A DNA stretch of 64,000 bases from Nannobrachium achirus (GCA_963921795.1 OY997642.1:43948333-44012332); one strand, 5' to 3'. Shown: positions 21,721 through 33,846, numbered from the stretch's first letter. Numbers and translations: made by a program. Notes: generated by a model from the letters alone, not told the origin.

Positions 21721-23343
21721 TTGAGAACTGCTGGCCTAAAGGGCTGAAGTGAGTGATTTGTATTAATAATCAAAATCAAAATGATTGTAGTGGAGAGATA
21801 AAGTGCATTTGCCTCTGAGATGTAGTGGAGTAGAAGTATAATAATTGAAAATTGGAAAAACTCAAGTAAAGTACAAATATTCAAAATTGTACTCAAGCTA
21901 TAATAATATTTGTTAGAATGAGTGGGAGAGAGAGGCTCCCCTAGTGGTGATTATAGAGTATTTCAGGTGACAGACCGTTTTTCATGACACCTGAACAGAG
22001 AAAGAGACCATGGCTCCATGGAGTGGATTTTCAAGTTTAAACATTTTAAAACATGTTTTTAGGACCAGGGCAAAGACTTTTATGATTGGTAAAAACAGAA
22101 TGTCATTTAACCTTTAAGTATTTACCTTATATTGACCTTTTAAGTAAAATGCTTTGTTATGAATATTATAACTGTAATAAGTTATTTATACATTTGTGTT
22201 TAGAATATAGTTATAAGCATTCTGCACATTTATGAGTTATACTGTTATACAGGCTATTGTGAAAGTATATTTATTTGCTTTGATTTAGCGTTTACACAGT
22301 GAGTGAATTCTTTAAGGGGAGACATGGCAGCTGAAAACATGTAAAAAACATTTTTACTATTTTGCTTCCTAAACATGAGATCTTTCAAACTAATGCAAAA
22401 AAACTTTCAGAATACACATATAGATGTTTATTTCATACATGAAGGTGCCGAGTTAACAGCATTTGTTTTCATACATTTTTTATAAAATATAGATATATAG
22501 GCCTATAGACAATAAAAAATAAATAAAAGATGAATCAAAGAAACATGGCCCCCTCATGTAGGGGCAGTATATGAGCCACCAGAACCGAGGACAGGTGTTT
22601 TTGATGAATCTAACATGATTAAAATGGAGTTTGAAGTTACAATTGGTTTGTATAGGATGGGGGTGTGTCTGATCTTTAAAGGCCGTTTTCTCAAAATGTG
22701 TTTTTCCTCATACTTAGGTACAACAATCTCCACTTCAGTTGCACCCACATACACCAAACCTTCCAGTTTTATTCTTATCTATATCCTGAAGGTTTGTTGA
22801 TATATCATTCATAGCCTGATTTACATCACATTTTAATCCTAAAAACATTGCGAAAATTGTTTTGTTTTTTTACGCCTGTTGACACTATTTTATGATTTAT
22901 GGAGTGATAAAAAGAGATATCTAAAATCCCCCCTGTAATTTGTTTTGTTTTGTCTCTAATATGTCAAAAGGAAACAATATTTTTGAACCTGGCATTCTCC
23001 AGTCTTCAGATGTATGCGCCTGAAAAGTACCGGTATGCAAATTGGGCATTATTAGCGCACATAATGCCTAATTTGCCTAATCTAAACATATCATTTCAGA
23101 AAACTTGTAATTCAAATTTTTACCCTATTCACCTGTAGTGTCTCACCTTAACCATCACATTGAATTGTTGAATGTCTTTGTTATGATGAAGAAGACGGTG
23201 TACCTTTAAGAGTTTTGTACAGGCCTATCCAGAAAGCACTGTTGCTGTCTTGAAGCATTTCCACCGTGCTTTTAATGAAGCTCTGCTCAGCTGGATCTTC
23301 AATGCTGACCAGTTCCCCACCTTCACAACACAACATACAGAAG

Positions 23344-23886
23344 ACCAGTAAGACTCCCTAAATTGGGAGATAAGCGACCGTCAGGTCGCATACACAAACT
23401 TTAGAAGGCAATGGTAGACAGTCAGTAGGGAAATGGGACATGGCTGGAAATGGGACAGATCCATGTTGATGACATGACTTTAGAGATACTGTGTACCGCT
23501 TTGCGTGATCTTAGGGAAAAATCTGTAGAAGCAGTGTCCAAAATGTGTTTGAAAGAATCGCCCTGATGGTGGCGCTAAAAGGGACATATCCATGTTGATG
23601 ATATGAGTGTAGACATACCGTGTAACTCGTTGCGTGATTTTAGGGCAAAATGTGTAGGCGTAGTGTAAAATATTTTTTTTTGCTAGAATCTATGTGAGAA
23701 ATGAGGGGTAGGGGTTGTGGTTTGGCAGCCAAGGAGTGTGTGTGCAAAGTTTGGCACGGATAGGGGCAACGGTGGCGGAGATATGAGTAGGGAAAAAGTG
23801 TGACATGATGTGTGATGGACAGACTGACGGACAGACAGACAGACGGTGGAGGTTTTGATAGTAACTGCGACCTAACAGTCGCAATC
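23344..23886. repeat. GCGACCGTCAGGTCGC-type repeat
   Basis: It starts ACCAGTAAGACTCCCTAAAT and carries a GCGACCGTCAGGTCGC palindrome near its left end and GCGACCTAACAGTCGC at its right. It is related to 36,570-37,100, 14,576-14,620 and part of 39,040-39,540, where the same GCCAAACTTTGCACACACAC and TCCATGTTGATGACATGACT phrases recur. It is absent from the corresponding intron of the plus-strand copy, so it inserted after the duplication. Confidence 0.55.
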
Positions 23887-23945
23887 AAAACTAGACAAGT
23901 GCGTTCTCCAGAGTGCAGATTTCCGCCAGGCCAGATTGCCTAACC

Positions 23946-24364
23946 CAGTGGTTCTCAACCTGTGGAGGGGGGGGGGAATTATTTTGGGGGGGTCCCCATA
24001 TGATTAAGTTAATGTGCAAAATAGTTTTTTCACTCAACTGTAAACAAACCAACAAATTTGTATAGAGGGTATCTGCACATTTTAATACCTCTAAAATAAC
24101 AAATTAAACATTGTCCAAATTGTCAAATATTTGAGGCAGAAATTGTGAAAATAGACGGTCTACATGCTCACAACGCCTTGCAACGCGAGACTTGTGAGCA
24201 TGTAGATCTGCTATTTTCACAGTAGAACTGTGTTATACAAAATGTAGCGCCTCAACTCTTACTCTTACACCCCCTGAAGTGCCCTTCAGGGTGTGGGGGT
24301 TCCAGTTAAAATATGATAATTTTAGGGGTCGCGGGCCGCGGCCTGAAAAGGTTGAGAACCACTG
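23946..24364. mobile_element. hAT MITE with hairpin module
   Basis: Ends CAGTGGTTCTCAACC and GGTTGAGAACCACTG are perfect inverted repeats. The flanks GCCTAACC and GCATAACT are an eroded 8-bp duplication. The hairpin at 24,143-24,222 is nearly perfect. The paralogous intron at 26,440-26,460 (complement) has an uninterrupted site. Related copy at 44,934-45,314. Confidence 0.72.
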
Positions 24365-25221
24365 GCATAACTAAGGCTGTGGCACTCAAAGGGTGAGTTG
24401 TCAGGACTGGAGGAAGCTCTGGAGACTGGGGAGAAATAGTTTGTATGACAGGCGGTGCAATTCTTCTCATGTTTGTCTCACTTTCACCCGTTGTGAGCTT
24501 GTAGATCTGCTATTTTTGCTAGTTTGTGTCCCAGGGCAAAGGTCTAATTTCTCTTTTGGGTCATGAGCTGAAAGGTTTGGGAACTGCCATAGATGACTCT
24601 CCAAATGGAATTCCAATTTGGATTATTTGAAGTGTTAGGTTCATACAGTATAAGACATTTTTTGTAAGAAATAGGTGTGCCCACAATTTTGGGGTTCCAA
24701 TTAAAGGCAAATAATATGGGTATGAGAACCCTCCTGGCGTTCTCATTGGCACCCCCCTCTTGGTCACATGACTCCAGAGAGAACATGTACTGATTTGTGT
24801 GCGTTTTGGACTAAATCTGTGAGAGTATAGCAAAAAAGGATGTATTGTTGAAGTATGTATTTGCATGCGTGCACATAAGACTAAGAGAGTGTAGTCTTAC
24901 CTAGTCTTTTACAGCTAGAAGCTGCATTTGCCCACTCAAGCTCATATGTCATGAACAGGTAGCAACTATCTCTTAATATCAATGCCTTGCATTATTAAAA
25001 TCTGATTGAAGCATTGGTTGAAGTTTTATTCACGAAGAGTAAAGCAGTCCGTCTGGTCAGCAATGCTAATAAACCTGAGAGTTGTTTTATCACTGAAGCA
25101 CGCCTATTTCAAAACTCAAAACTATGACTTTATGAGTGGAGAGAGGCTTCTTGGAATGGAAATGAGAAAGAATTGAGTTACCATGCACCATGTAAATATT
25201 AAGACATGTCATTTTCCACAG

Positions 25222-28200
25222 ACGAACGCTTCCCAGTTGTTCCAGAACCAGAGACTCCTGACCACTATGTCAAACTGGGTAATGACTCTATAAAGGTTCT
25301 GACTCAGAATGTGACCTGGGATCAGGCTAAGAAGCTTTGTGAGGATGATGGAGCTCAACTGGCCAGCCTTCGGAATGACTGGTCACAAGCCTACGTTGAA
25401 CTGCAAGCTCTGAACCTCAACACACCTTCATGGATTGGTCTCAATGCAATGGAGGTAAAGTCCATGCCTTATAGCGGTGGTTCTCAAAATGTGGTCCAGG
25501 GACCCCCAGGGGTCCTTGAGGGGGTCCCCAGCAAAATGTGTTAATATTGCATAAACTATAGGAACTATAGTTTTGTGAATTTGTGCACAAGACCTCTTGT
25601 AATTTATTTTTATTGTCATGGCTGCGTCCGTCCATGTGAGATTTTGCACACACATTCTCACACATATTTCCAATATGTCGTTCATTGATTGATTGAAGTG
25701 TAAATTTGTTATGGTTTCAGACTGGAGGTTACTTCAGGTTCATTGATGGTTGGCACCTGATCATTACCAACTGGGCACGAAACGAGCCAAGCAGAGGCCA
25801 ACCCTGTGTATACGTGGATGTGGATGGAAAATGGAAGACTGCTCCTTGCATTCAAACCATGAATAGTGTTTGTATGAAGACCACAGGTATGACAATTACA
25901 GCTGCTGGATTATATCATTTTAAACACAATAATAAAGTTGATGATTATGACTTATCTCTCAAGCCATTTAGTACACCAGAATAAATGTAAAGATTAGAGT
26001 ATGAATTCATAATGCTCCATACAGCAGTAGCCTATATAATGATATTTTTTTGTCCCCTGTCCCCCTGTATAATAACATTGCGACCGAGTTTTGTGATTTT
26101 CTTTAATGATAATTTGGTCATTGCAATTTCTCCCAACTGCAGATGTGCCACCAGCTGTGTTGACTGAGGAACACCTGGGTATCTGCCCTAATGACACCAT
26201 TAGGCCAGATTCAGAGTCAGACGAGATACTAACCTGGATGCCATTCAGAGATAGTTGCTACCTGTTCATGACAAATAAAATTGAGTGGGCAGATGCTGCT
26301 TCTAGCTGTAAAAGATTTGGTAAGAATACACTCTTTACATGCATATGCACATGCACACGCAAGCACACACACACATAATGATAAGTGATAAGTGTCACCG
26401 TCTGTCGCACAGATTCTCCCCAGAGCTTCCTCCAGTCCTAATGACACAGCCTTGGGTAGGCAACCCGGCCTGGCGGAAATCTGCTCTCAGGGGAACGCAC
26501 TTGTCTAGTTTTTGATCTTGTATATGTTGTGTTGTGAAGGTGGGGAACTGGTCAGCATTGAAGATCCTGCTGAACAGAACTTCATTAAAAGCACGGTGGA
26601 AATGCTTAAAGACAGCAACAGTGCTTTCTGGATAGGCTTGTACAAAACTGTTAAAGGTACACCGTCTTCTTCATCATAACAAAGACATTCAACAATTCAC
26701 TGTGATGGTTAAAGAATTCACTTTACTGTGTAAACGCTAAATCAAAGCAAATAAATTCCCAATAGCTTTGAATATAGAAGGAGAAAACACATTCTATGAA
26801 GCCCATATCTATAGCCTAATTCTTTAAACATACTTATAATGCATTATCCGATAAAACAACGTTCTAATTAGTAAGAACTCATAAATATGCATAATGTTAA
26901 GACTATATTTATAACTATATTCTTAACATATTATAAATAAGTACAAAATGCATTGTAACCTGCTTATAACCATCTGCTTATAATCACTGTATAATTACAG
27001 TTATAAGCACTCACAAGTACTCATAATTCAATCATAAGCCTTTTACTTAAAAGGTCAATACAGTACAAGGTGAATATTAAATACTTGATAATTACGGGTC
27101 ACTTACAGTACATTTTCTTTGGATTTTATTATCAAAGTATAATAGTTCTCATAGCTTTACATTATAATACTTTTTATAATACGTTGCACTAGCTGTTACA
27201 GTGTATTATTGCATAATAGTGTGATTAATTCACTATAAGAGGTAATTTCATTAAATAGCATTAATTCAGTGCATATTTCTGTCTTCACCTCCAGGTTTGT
27301 ATTATCACACAATGACCATTTACAGTGACTTATAATAGCAATATAATAAGTATAAGTATAAGAGAGATTATTATATGTTATATATTATAATGTATTACAA
27401 CTATGAGAATTATGATGACTATGATCTTTGCCCAAAGAATGTCTGTGAGTGACACTGAGTGTCCAGCAATTAAGAAGTATTATAAGAAGTCATCATTATA
27501 AATTGCTGTATAATTTCAATTGTTATCATTATTGTTGTTGTTATAAAGCATTTTTTTTGTATAATAACTTATAAAGTGTTAAGATTATAATACACTTAAA
27601 TCATGTTTATAATGCATTATAGAAATGGTTTTCTTACAAAGTGTTACCCACCCAGTAAGACTTACATCGATAGATCTTTCTATGCAGGGAAGTGGTTGTG
27701 GCTGGATGGGACAACCATGGACTACGTGAACTGGGATCAATATCAACCAGATGATGACAGTTATGGAGAGATTCGTTCTGAGGATGGCACATGGAGGGCT
27801 GGGAATAGGTTTTATAACAGGGCCTATATCTGTGAAACGCCCAAAGGTAAAACCATACAGCAAACCATCACTTTGCTGCAGCAAATACTTTGTCATTTGA
27901 TTCCTTATCGGTGGTTGTTATCTAATTGATATTTTCCATTCTCCTCTGCCAGAGATGCCAGAACAGTTGCTGACAGTTGGTAAGAGGCCTACTATTTCAC
28001 AGTGGAATTCACTTATCATTTGTTTTACTGTTTATTTGACTAATAAAGCTTCGCTTATTTTGTTCCTTTGATTGTGTAGCTGCTCATAAACAAGAGGGAA
28101 CTCATCAACGTCATCGTGTCCACTCAGCGTTGGTAGTGGTGCTGGTATTAACGGTGCTCTCAGTCCTAGCGGTCACTGCTCTCCTCCTCTATAAGAAGTC

Positions 28201-28258
28201 TGGACGTCCCTTGCCAATCTTTGACAATCCACTCTCAGAGTCTGAAAGTGGATTGTAA
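25222..28258 (+). CDS. short mannose-receptor-like gene: two CTLDs, TM and clipped tail
   Basis: Plus-strand exons 25222-25454, 25721-25886, 26143-26319, 26540-26656, 27688-27846, 27953-27979 and 28080-28258 all splice in frame. They encode CTLD7-like (EETP-type start VVPEPETPDHYVKLG, WIGLNAME, NEPSRGQPCVYVDV), CTLD8-like (WMPFRDSCYLF, DPAEQNFIKST, WLWLDGTTMDYVNWD) and a transmembrane helix (LVVVLVLTVLSVLAVTALLL). The tail reads KKSGRPLPIFDNPLSESESGL and stops, so the Tyr-Phe of the FxNPLYF internalisation motif found in the sister copies is lost. No signal-peptide exon or promoter is recognisable. An ATG at 25206 is in frame with the first exon but lies in what is intron in the parent. It is an inverted duplicate of the 3' end of the 35.7-54.1 kb gene, and whether it is expressed cannot be told. 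Confidence 0.7.
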
Positions 28259-28278
28259 CTCTGTAAATGGAGGACTAG

Positions 28279-28705
28279 CAGTGGTGGGAAAAGTAGTCAA
28301 ATCATTTACTTGAGTTAACGTGTATATATATATACACTGTAATATAGAAATACTCTGTTACAAGTAAGTCAGAAATTCAAAATTAAGTAAATGCACAAGT
28401 ATTGGCATCAAAATGTACGTAAAAGTACCAAAAGAACACACATTTTATGTTTTCAGTGAGTGAGGTGTAGCTAGGTCAGCTATTTTCGAATGGCAGAAAT
28501 CTATATGGCTGAAGTTGTCTACAAAGTAACTAGTAACTAAGGTTTTCAAAAACATTTAGTGAAGTAAAAGTACAATGTTTGGATCCAATAAGTAGAGAAG
28601 TAGAATTAAAGGTATTGGAAATTGGAAATAGGCTACTCAAATAACTCAAAATTTAACTCAAAAGTACAATACTTAAGAAAATGCACTTAGTTACTTTCCA
28701 CCACG
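28279..28705. mobile_element. hAT MITE (CAGTGGTGGGAAAAGTA family)
   Basis: It starts CAGTGGTGGGAAAAGTAGTC just after the stop of the plus-strand receptor copy and ends AGTTACTTTCCACCACG. A remnant of the hairpin (GTCAGCTATTTTCGAATGG) is near 28,477. From 28,706 to 29,200 nothing is recognisable. 29,265-29,345 is a LINE-like 3' tail (GCGCTATATAAATCAC) followed by (ATT)n. Confidence 0.5.
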
Positions 28706-29365
28706 GCATTTGTACAATCGTTTTTATATGTGGAACTACTTTCTGTGGCCCGTGACATTTTGCAAACTCGCCATGTTTGATGCTTTATTTACCTGCAATA
28801 TAAATAAACATAACTGTATACATTTAATAACTAATTGTTAAAAACAAATTGTATTTGTGTCTTTAACATGAATGTTTTCAACTGAGCAACATTATAACAT
28901 AAAACCTGCATATACAGTAAATGTTATTGATTGTCTTGTTAACTCATAAGCTCTACTCCCACAAATGTAGGCATAATTCTGAATTGAAACATTGTATGAA
29001 ATGTATTCAAGTAGCCTAAACAAACTACCCAGGGACACAGGCATCCAAAGTTAGATGTGGTGGCACAAATGCTAATCAACAGCTTAAATTTGGGGAATGT
29101 AAAAAAAATCTGCTTAAATCCATTTCAGATATAGATATATCAACCAATGATCTCGGACCATACTTTTGTTTTATTGTTTTCTACTGTATCTTCTTATCTT
29201 ATCCTAGTTTTTTTTCTAATAAAGTTGTTGTTTTTATCTGCCATACACACACGCACGCACACACAAACAATTAGTATTGTAAAGCGTCTTTGAGTACTAA
29301 GAAAAGCGCTATATAAATCACAGCTATTATTATTATTATTATCAACCTACTGAAGAGATAAGGCC

Positions 29366-29415
<50 letters not shown>
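29366..29415. repeat. (GATT)n microsatellite, left part
   Basis: Perfect GATT repeats interrupted at 29416 by the LTR element. They continue on the other side at 31,253. Confidence 0.85.
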
Positions 29416-29416
<1 letters not shown>

Positions 29417-31252
29417 GTTAAATAGGATAGGGTTTTGTCTAGGGGCTGGTGTAAAGGTGTTGCACATCACCATGGGGCATCGATCAGAATGCCATTGAAG
29501 AGGAGTTCCCAGTATGTTATTTTATACCATGTTATGGTTTTATTTATCAGATACGCACAACATGGTGGTTTGGGGTTTGGTGCCTGTGCCACCAGGCCAG
29601 GCTCTGCTGCTGCTCTTGTCCCTGCTGCAGCCAAGGAGAAGTGAATGTCTGAAAGCTGGGGCAGTATATATATAGACCGGACTGAGTGATCACAGGTGTG
29701 GTGAATGAGATCAGGTGAGGGGTGGAGCATGTACTGATGATGGGCCAGGGGGTGGGACTGTCCAGTGTGAACTTTTGTACAGCCGCCCCAAATCTGCAAA
29801 GATTTAAATAAATAAAAAGTCACACTGTGATAGGGCCGCCCCATGAGAACAGATGGGGGGGGGGGGGGGGCTCAGGTGGTGTGGGCAGCTGAGGGGGCCT
29901 GGTGACTGTAGGAAGAGAAGCCTGAGGAGGCCCTGCTACTGGAGGAGCCTTGGGAGGAGAAAGAAACTTTGAAGACGAAGCCCTGGGCGCTGAAGGCGGG
30001 GTCGAATGCGGAGACCTGGGCGCCGAAGGAGGAGGAGTTTGAGGCAGGAGGCCGTAGGAGGAGGAGACTTCAGGTGGCCGTAGGACACAGGGGAGGCCGG
30101 TTAGGAGGAGACTTCAGGTGGCCGTAGGACTCAGGGGAGGCCGGTTAGGAGGAGGAGACTTCAGGTGGCCGTAGGACTCGGGGGAGGCCGGTTAGGAGGA
30201 GGAGACTTCAGGTGGCCGTAGGACTCAGGGGAGGCCGGTTAGGAGGAGGAGACTTCAGGTGGCCGTAGGACTCAGGGGAGGCCGGTTAGGAGGAGACTTC
30301 AGGTGGCCGTAGGACTCAGGGGAGGCCGGTTAGGAGGAGGAGACTTCAGGTGGCCGTAGGACTCAGGGGAGGCCGGTTAGGAGGAGACTTCAGGTGGCCG
30401 TAGGACTCAGGGGAAGCCGGTTAGGAGGAGGAGACTTCAGGTGGCCGTAGGACTCAGGGGAGGCCGGTTAGGAGGAGACTTCAGGTGGCCGTAGGACTCA
30501 GGGGAGGCCGGTTAGGAGGAGACTTCAGGTGGCCGTAGGACTCAGGGGAGGCCGGTTAGGAGGAGACTTCAGGTGGCCGTAGGACTCAGGGGAGGCCGGT
30601 TAGGAGGAGACTTCAGGTGGCCGTAGGACTCAGGGGAGGCCGGTTAGGAGGAGACTTCAGGTGGCCGTAGGACTCAGGGGAGGCCGGTTAGGAGGAGACT
30701 TCAGGTGGCCGTAGGACTCAGGGGAGGCCGGTTAGGAGGAGGAGACTTCAGGTGGCCGTAGGTCTTCAGGGGAGGCCGAAGGAGGAGGAGACTTCTGGAG
30801 AACTGGTTGCAGAAGATCCTGGTGACGATCATGCAGGCTGGGCTCCTCTCCAGCCATGGCAATGCTCTTCTCGGTTCGAAGGACCATGTTAAATAGGATA
30901 GGGTTTTGTCTAGGGGCTGGTGTAAAGGTGTTGCACATCACCATGGGGCATCGATCAGAATGCCATTGAAGAGGAGTTCCCAGTATGTTATTTTATACCA
31001 TGTTATGGTTTTATTTATCAGATACGCACAACATGGTGGTTTGGGGTTTGGTGCCTGTGCCACCAGGCCAGGCTCTGCTGCTGCTCTTGTCCCTGCTGCA
31101 GCCAAGGAGAAGTGAATGTCTGAAAGCTGGGGCAGTATATATATAGACCGGACTGAGTGATCACAGGTGTGGTGAATGAGATCAGGTGAGGGGTGGAGCA
31201 TGTACTGATGATGGGCCAGGGGGTGGGACTGTCCAGTGTGAACTTTTGTACA
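29416..31252 (-). mobile_element. non-autonomous LTR retrotransposon (TRIM/LARD type)
   Basis: Two 366-bp direct repeats (29416-29781 and 30887-31252), identical by eye, start TGTTAAATAGG and end TTTTGTACA. They flank 1,105 bp. Read on the minus strand, the repeat at 30887-31252 is the 5' LTR, directly followed by TGGTCCTTCGAACC, a tRNA primer-binding-site form. A G-rich TTTGGGGCGGC precedes the other LTR. After the PBS an ATG opens a short frame (MAGEEPSLHDRHQDLLQ) that stops in the first tandem repeats, resembling a gag start. The flanks are (GATTG)n on both sides, so the five-base duplication is GATTG or equivalent. Confidence 0.8.
30056..30775. repeat. minisatellite, about 16 units of 42 or 45 bp
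   Basis: Units contain ACTTCAGGTGGCCGTAGGAC and CAGGGGAGGCCGGTTAGGAG, differing mainly by one GGA. It sits inside the LTR element. Unit lengths are multiples of three, but each unit has a stop in the frame opened after the PBS. Confidence 0.85.
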
Positions 31253-31331
<79 letters not shown>

Positions 31332-31351
31332 CGATTGATTGATTGATTGAT
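31253..31351. repeat. (GATT)n microsatellite, right part
   Basis: About 24 GATT units with two GATC variants, continuing the tract at 29,366-29,415 that was split by the LTR element. Confidence 0.85.
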
Positions 31352-31539
31352 TTGTCATTGTAGCATGCTTAATGTCACTTTGAGTTGTTGACACAAATGA
31401 TGAGGCTTTTGTTATTGAACATGCTTGCTTTACTGACTACCCATATGAACATGTTGATGGAGGCAGTTTACAGCGGGAGTGGGGTAAAGTGAGACACTTT
31501 TTACATTTGCAGATAGCACACCAATTTATATCGGTCCCT

Positions 31540-32050
31540 TACTATCTTACTATCTAAGCTCTGGAATGAACTCCCCCTCATTATTAAACTGGCACCCTCG
31601 CTCTGTTTTTAAAACATGTCTTAAAACACATTTTTATTCACAAGCTTTTAATCCAGAGTGAGTTTTATTTGTGTTGAGTTTTTTACTTTTTATTTTTTGC
31701 CTATTTGTGTTTTTATGTTTTATCGTTGTTTTTTATTTCTGATTTCTGATTCTTTCTGGTTTGTTGTGATTCTTGTACCTTATAGACGGGTTTCTTGTTT
31801 ACAAACATTGAGACTAAATGCACAGCTGACTGTATCATGTAATCAATTCCGTCCAATCCCCAAACCTGTTGTTTTGGGGAGCGCTGGTTTCATTGGCTAA
31901 TTTTGGTACGGACCCTGCGCACGCATCTAGTTTTATCAGTGTAACGTGGACCAGAAACCCGTCTATTGTTGTCTCTAGGACACTTTCTGTAAAGCACTTT
32001 GGTCAACTCTGTTGTTTTTTAAACGTGCTCTATAAATACAGTTGGATTGG
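31540..32050 (+). repeat. LINE-like 3' end fragment
   Basis: It contains GCTCTGGAATGAACTCCCC, AAAACACATTTTTATTCAC and CTGTAAAGCACTTTGGTCAA followed by GTGCTCTATAAATACA, a typical 3' tail of teleost L2/CR1-like LINEs. No reverse transcriptase frame is present. 32,050-34,070 shows short imperfect AT-rich repeats (for example TCTATGGATTATGA copies near 32,620-32,780) and a (CT)n tract at 33,801-33,846, with nothing coding recognised. Confidence 0.45.
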
Positions 32051-33813
32051 ATCTTACCAAAACTTTGGCACCGACCTTCACCAACAAATCTGTAATTTTG
32101 TCAGTGTCATGTCTTGTAAAATGGCATCAATATCTGAGTATCATGTCAGTATCATGCCAAATGGTCAGTTTCATTTGAAATCATGGTCAGTATCATCACA
32201 AAACTCAACTTTAAACTGAAATGGAGAAACAAATGCTCTGTTCTACCTGGATCCGGGGTATTTCCAAATATTCATGGAGCCTGCGGTAGTTCTTTTATTT
32301 GTGGAAGGCAGGATGTGTTGTTGCTATCTCCCTGGACCCAGTCTTCATTAAGCAGTCAATTCATTCACACCCCCACAGAGCAGTCCGTCCCCTCATGTTC
32401 ATTCTCATTGGCTACAAGCTTAATTCTCATACGCCCTCTTACCCACAATGCATCACAAACAGTCCATTTAAGTAACTCCTGTTCTATGTTCATTCTAGAA
32501 TGTTTAGCTGTACTACTGGTTGTGCAGCTGTGTGTTAAAAAATCCCTCCACCTCCCCGTCCTCCTCCCTGTATATGTAGTTACTCATGTTATGTATGGTT
32601 TACAGATTGTTCCGTGTTTTATGGATTATGACGGATCTCAAAACATGTGTTTATGGATTATGATGTGATCTCTTGAATCATGTAAATGTAGTTATGTTAT
32701 ATGTATCGTTACAGATAGTACTGTGTTCTATGGATTATGTATAATCTCAGTACTGTGTTCTATGGATTATGATGTGTAATCTCTTAAATCATGCAACTGA
32801 AGGTTCAATGTTATGTGCATGTTATCTGTATATCATGCTTTGCTCTGGGGGAGTTTGATATATCAGATTATGTCTCATGTTCGAGCAGATAATTTGATTA
32901 TCACAGCAGAGCTACATCGCCAAACTAAGGTGCAATATCATTGCATAACTGGGTATATCATTGCAATAAATGGTATGGTTAATCTTAACGTGTGTCGTTC
33001 ATCCTGAGCTGAAACATATAAAAGAATTGTTTTTATGGGAAAGACAAATATAATATAGGCCTACTGTAGTTGTATCACAACATGTGAGCATATTCTGACC
33101 TTTTTGTTGCATTAATACAGATGAGTTATTGTTTGCTTGTTTATTCATTCCAGAGAAATATTGAGACCCATCCTTGTGATTTATCCCAAAACCACTGGGA
33201 GGCGCTAATGTTAATAGTTTATATCACAGAGGAATGGTAATAGTTTATATCAACAGACTTGCCATAAATCATTTTAAATTAATCTATTTGACATAATCCC
33301 ATTCCATTGATTAATTTAATATTTATAAATATGCTTTGTACTTATTGGTGACACGTGAGATTACATATCAATATGTAATCTATCTCACATAGCCTCACAT
33401 TCCCCGGTTGGACGTATGGTGCATTTGTAGCTGTTATGGGGACTATTTAGTGATTCATTATCATTAAATGTCACGAATATCAATGAAAATATATCACCAG
33501 TTTACCTTTTATACAGATCAGTCTCATAAACCCTGAATGATTTTGAATACTTGACTGAGGCACTGTGAGGCAGGGTCATATATCAACCAACAATGTATCC
33601 AAAAGACAAACAAGATGTATTTCTAATCAAGGAAGTTTAAGCCTATATACACATCCTATTGCCTATTTCTGAGTCTTTCGAGTCTTTATTCTTCACGAAA
33701 GAGTGCTATTCAGATATTGTTGATTTAGACTTAGAGCAAGTTGATCTGACTCTAGATGAGCACCCAAATATGATGGTGATGCTTTCTTGATCTTTCAACA
33801 CTCTCTCTCTCTC

Positions 33814-33846
<33 letters not shown>

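Larger units (their letters stand above)
19838..24990 (-). pseudogene. 5'-truncated mannose-receptor-like copy: CTLD8 part, TM and tail
   Basis: Minus-strand exons match the 3' end of the long receptor gene at 35,733-54,106: 24901-about 24,985 (LFMTYELEWANAASSCKRLG), 23204-23320 (ELVSIEDPAEQSFIKSTVE), 20306-20464 (WLWLDGTPMDYVNWDQ), 20173-20199 and 19838-20049. The last holds the transmembrane helix (LVVVLVLTVLSVLAVTALLL) and a tail with FHNPLYF. Lengths 117, 159 and 27 nt and phases equal the other copies. The first exon loses homology just upstream of the ArgAspSerCys block and meets an in-frame stop, and no CTLD7 or earlier exon exists on this strand nearby. The intron 23,321-24,900 was enlarged by a repeat (23,344-23,886) and a hAT MITE (23,946-24,364). 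It is most likely a dead partial duplicate. Use as an alternative 3' end of the upstream gene is conceivable but unsupported. Confidence 0.75.

Noticed and set aside
21372-21724. Frames of Cys/Val and Ser/Arg repeats
   Set aside because: They are products of (GT)n and (GA)n tracts.
24901-25221. Minus relic and plus copy as one bidirectional gene pair with a shared promoter
   Set aside because: Neither copy has a signal-peptide exon or an evident promoter here. Both look truncated at their 5' sides.
30056-30775. CRISPR-like regular array
   Set aside because: Units are contiguous minisatellite copies without unique spacers, inside an LTR element in a vertebrate genome.
29435-31201. Repeated 69-codon plus-strand frames and matching minus-strand frames
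   Set aside because: They lie in the two identical LTRs and show no known protein motif.
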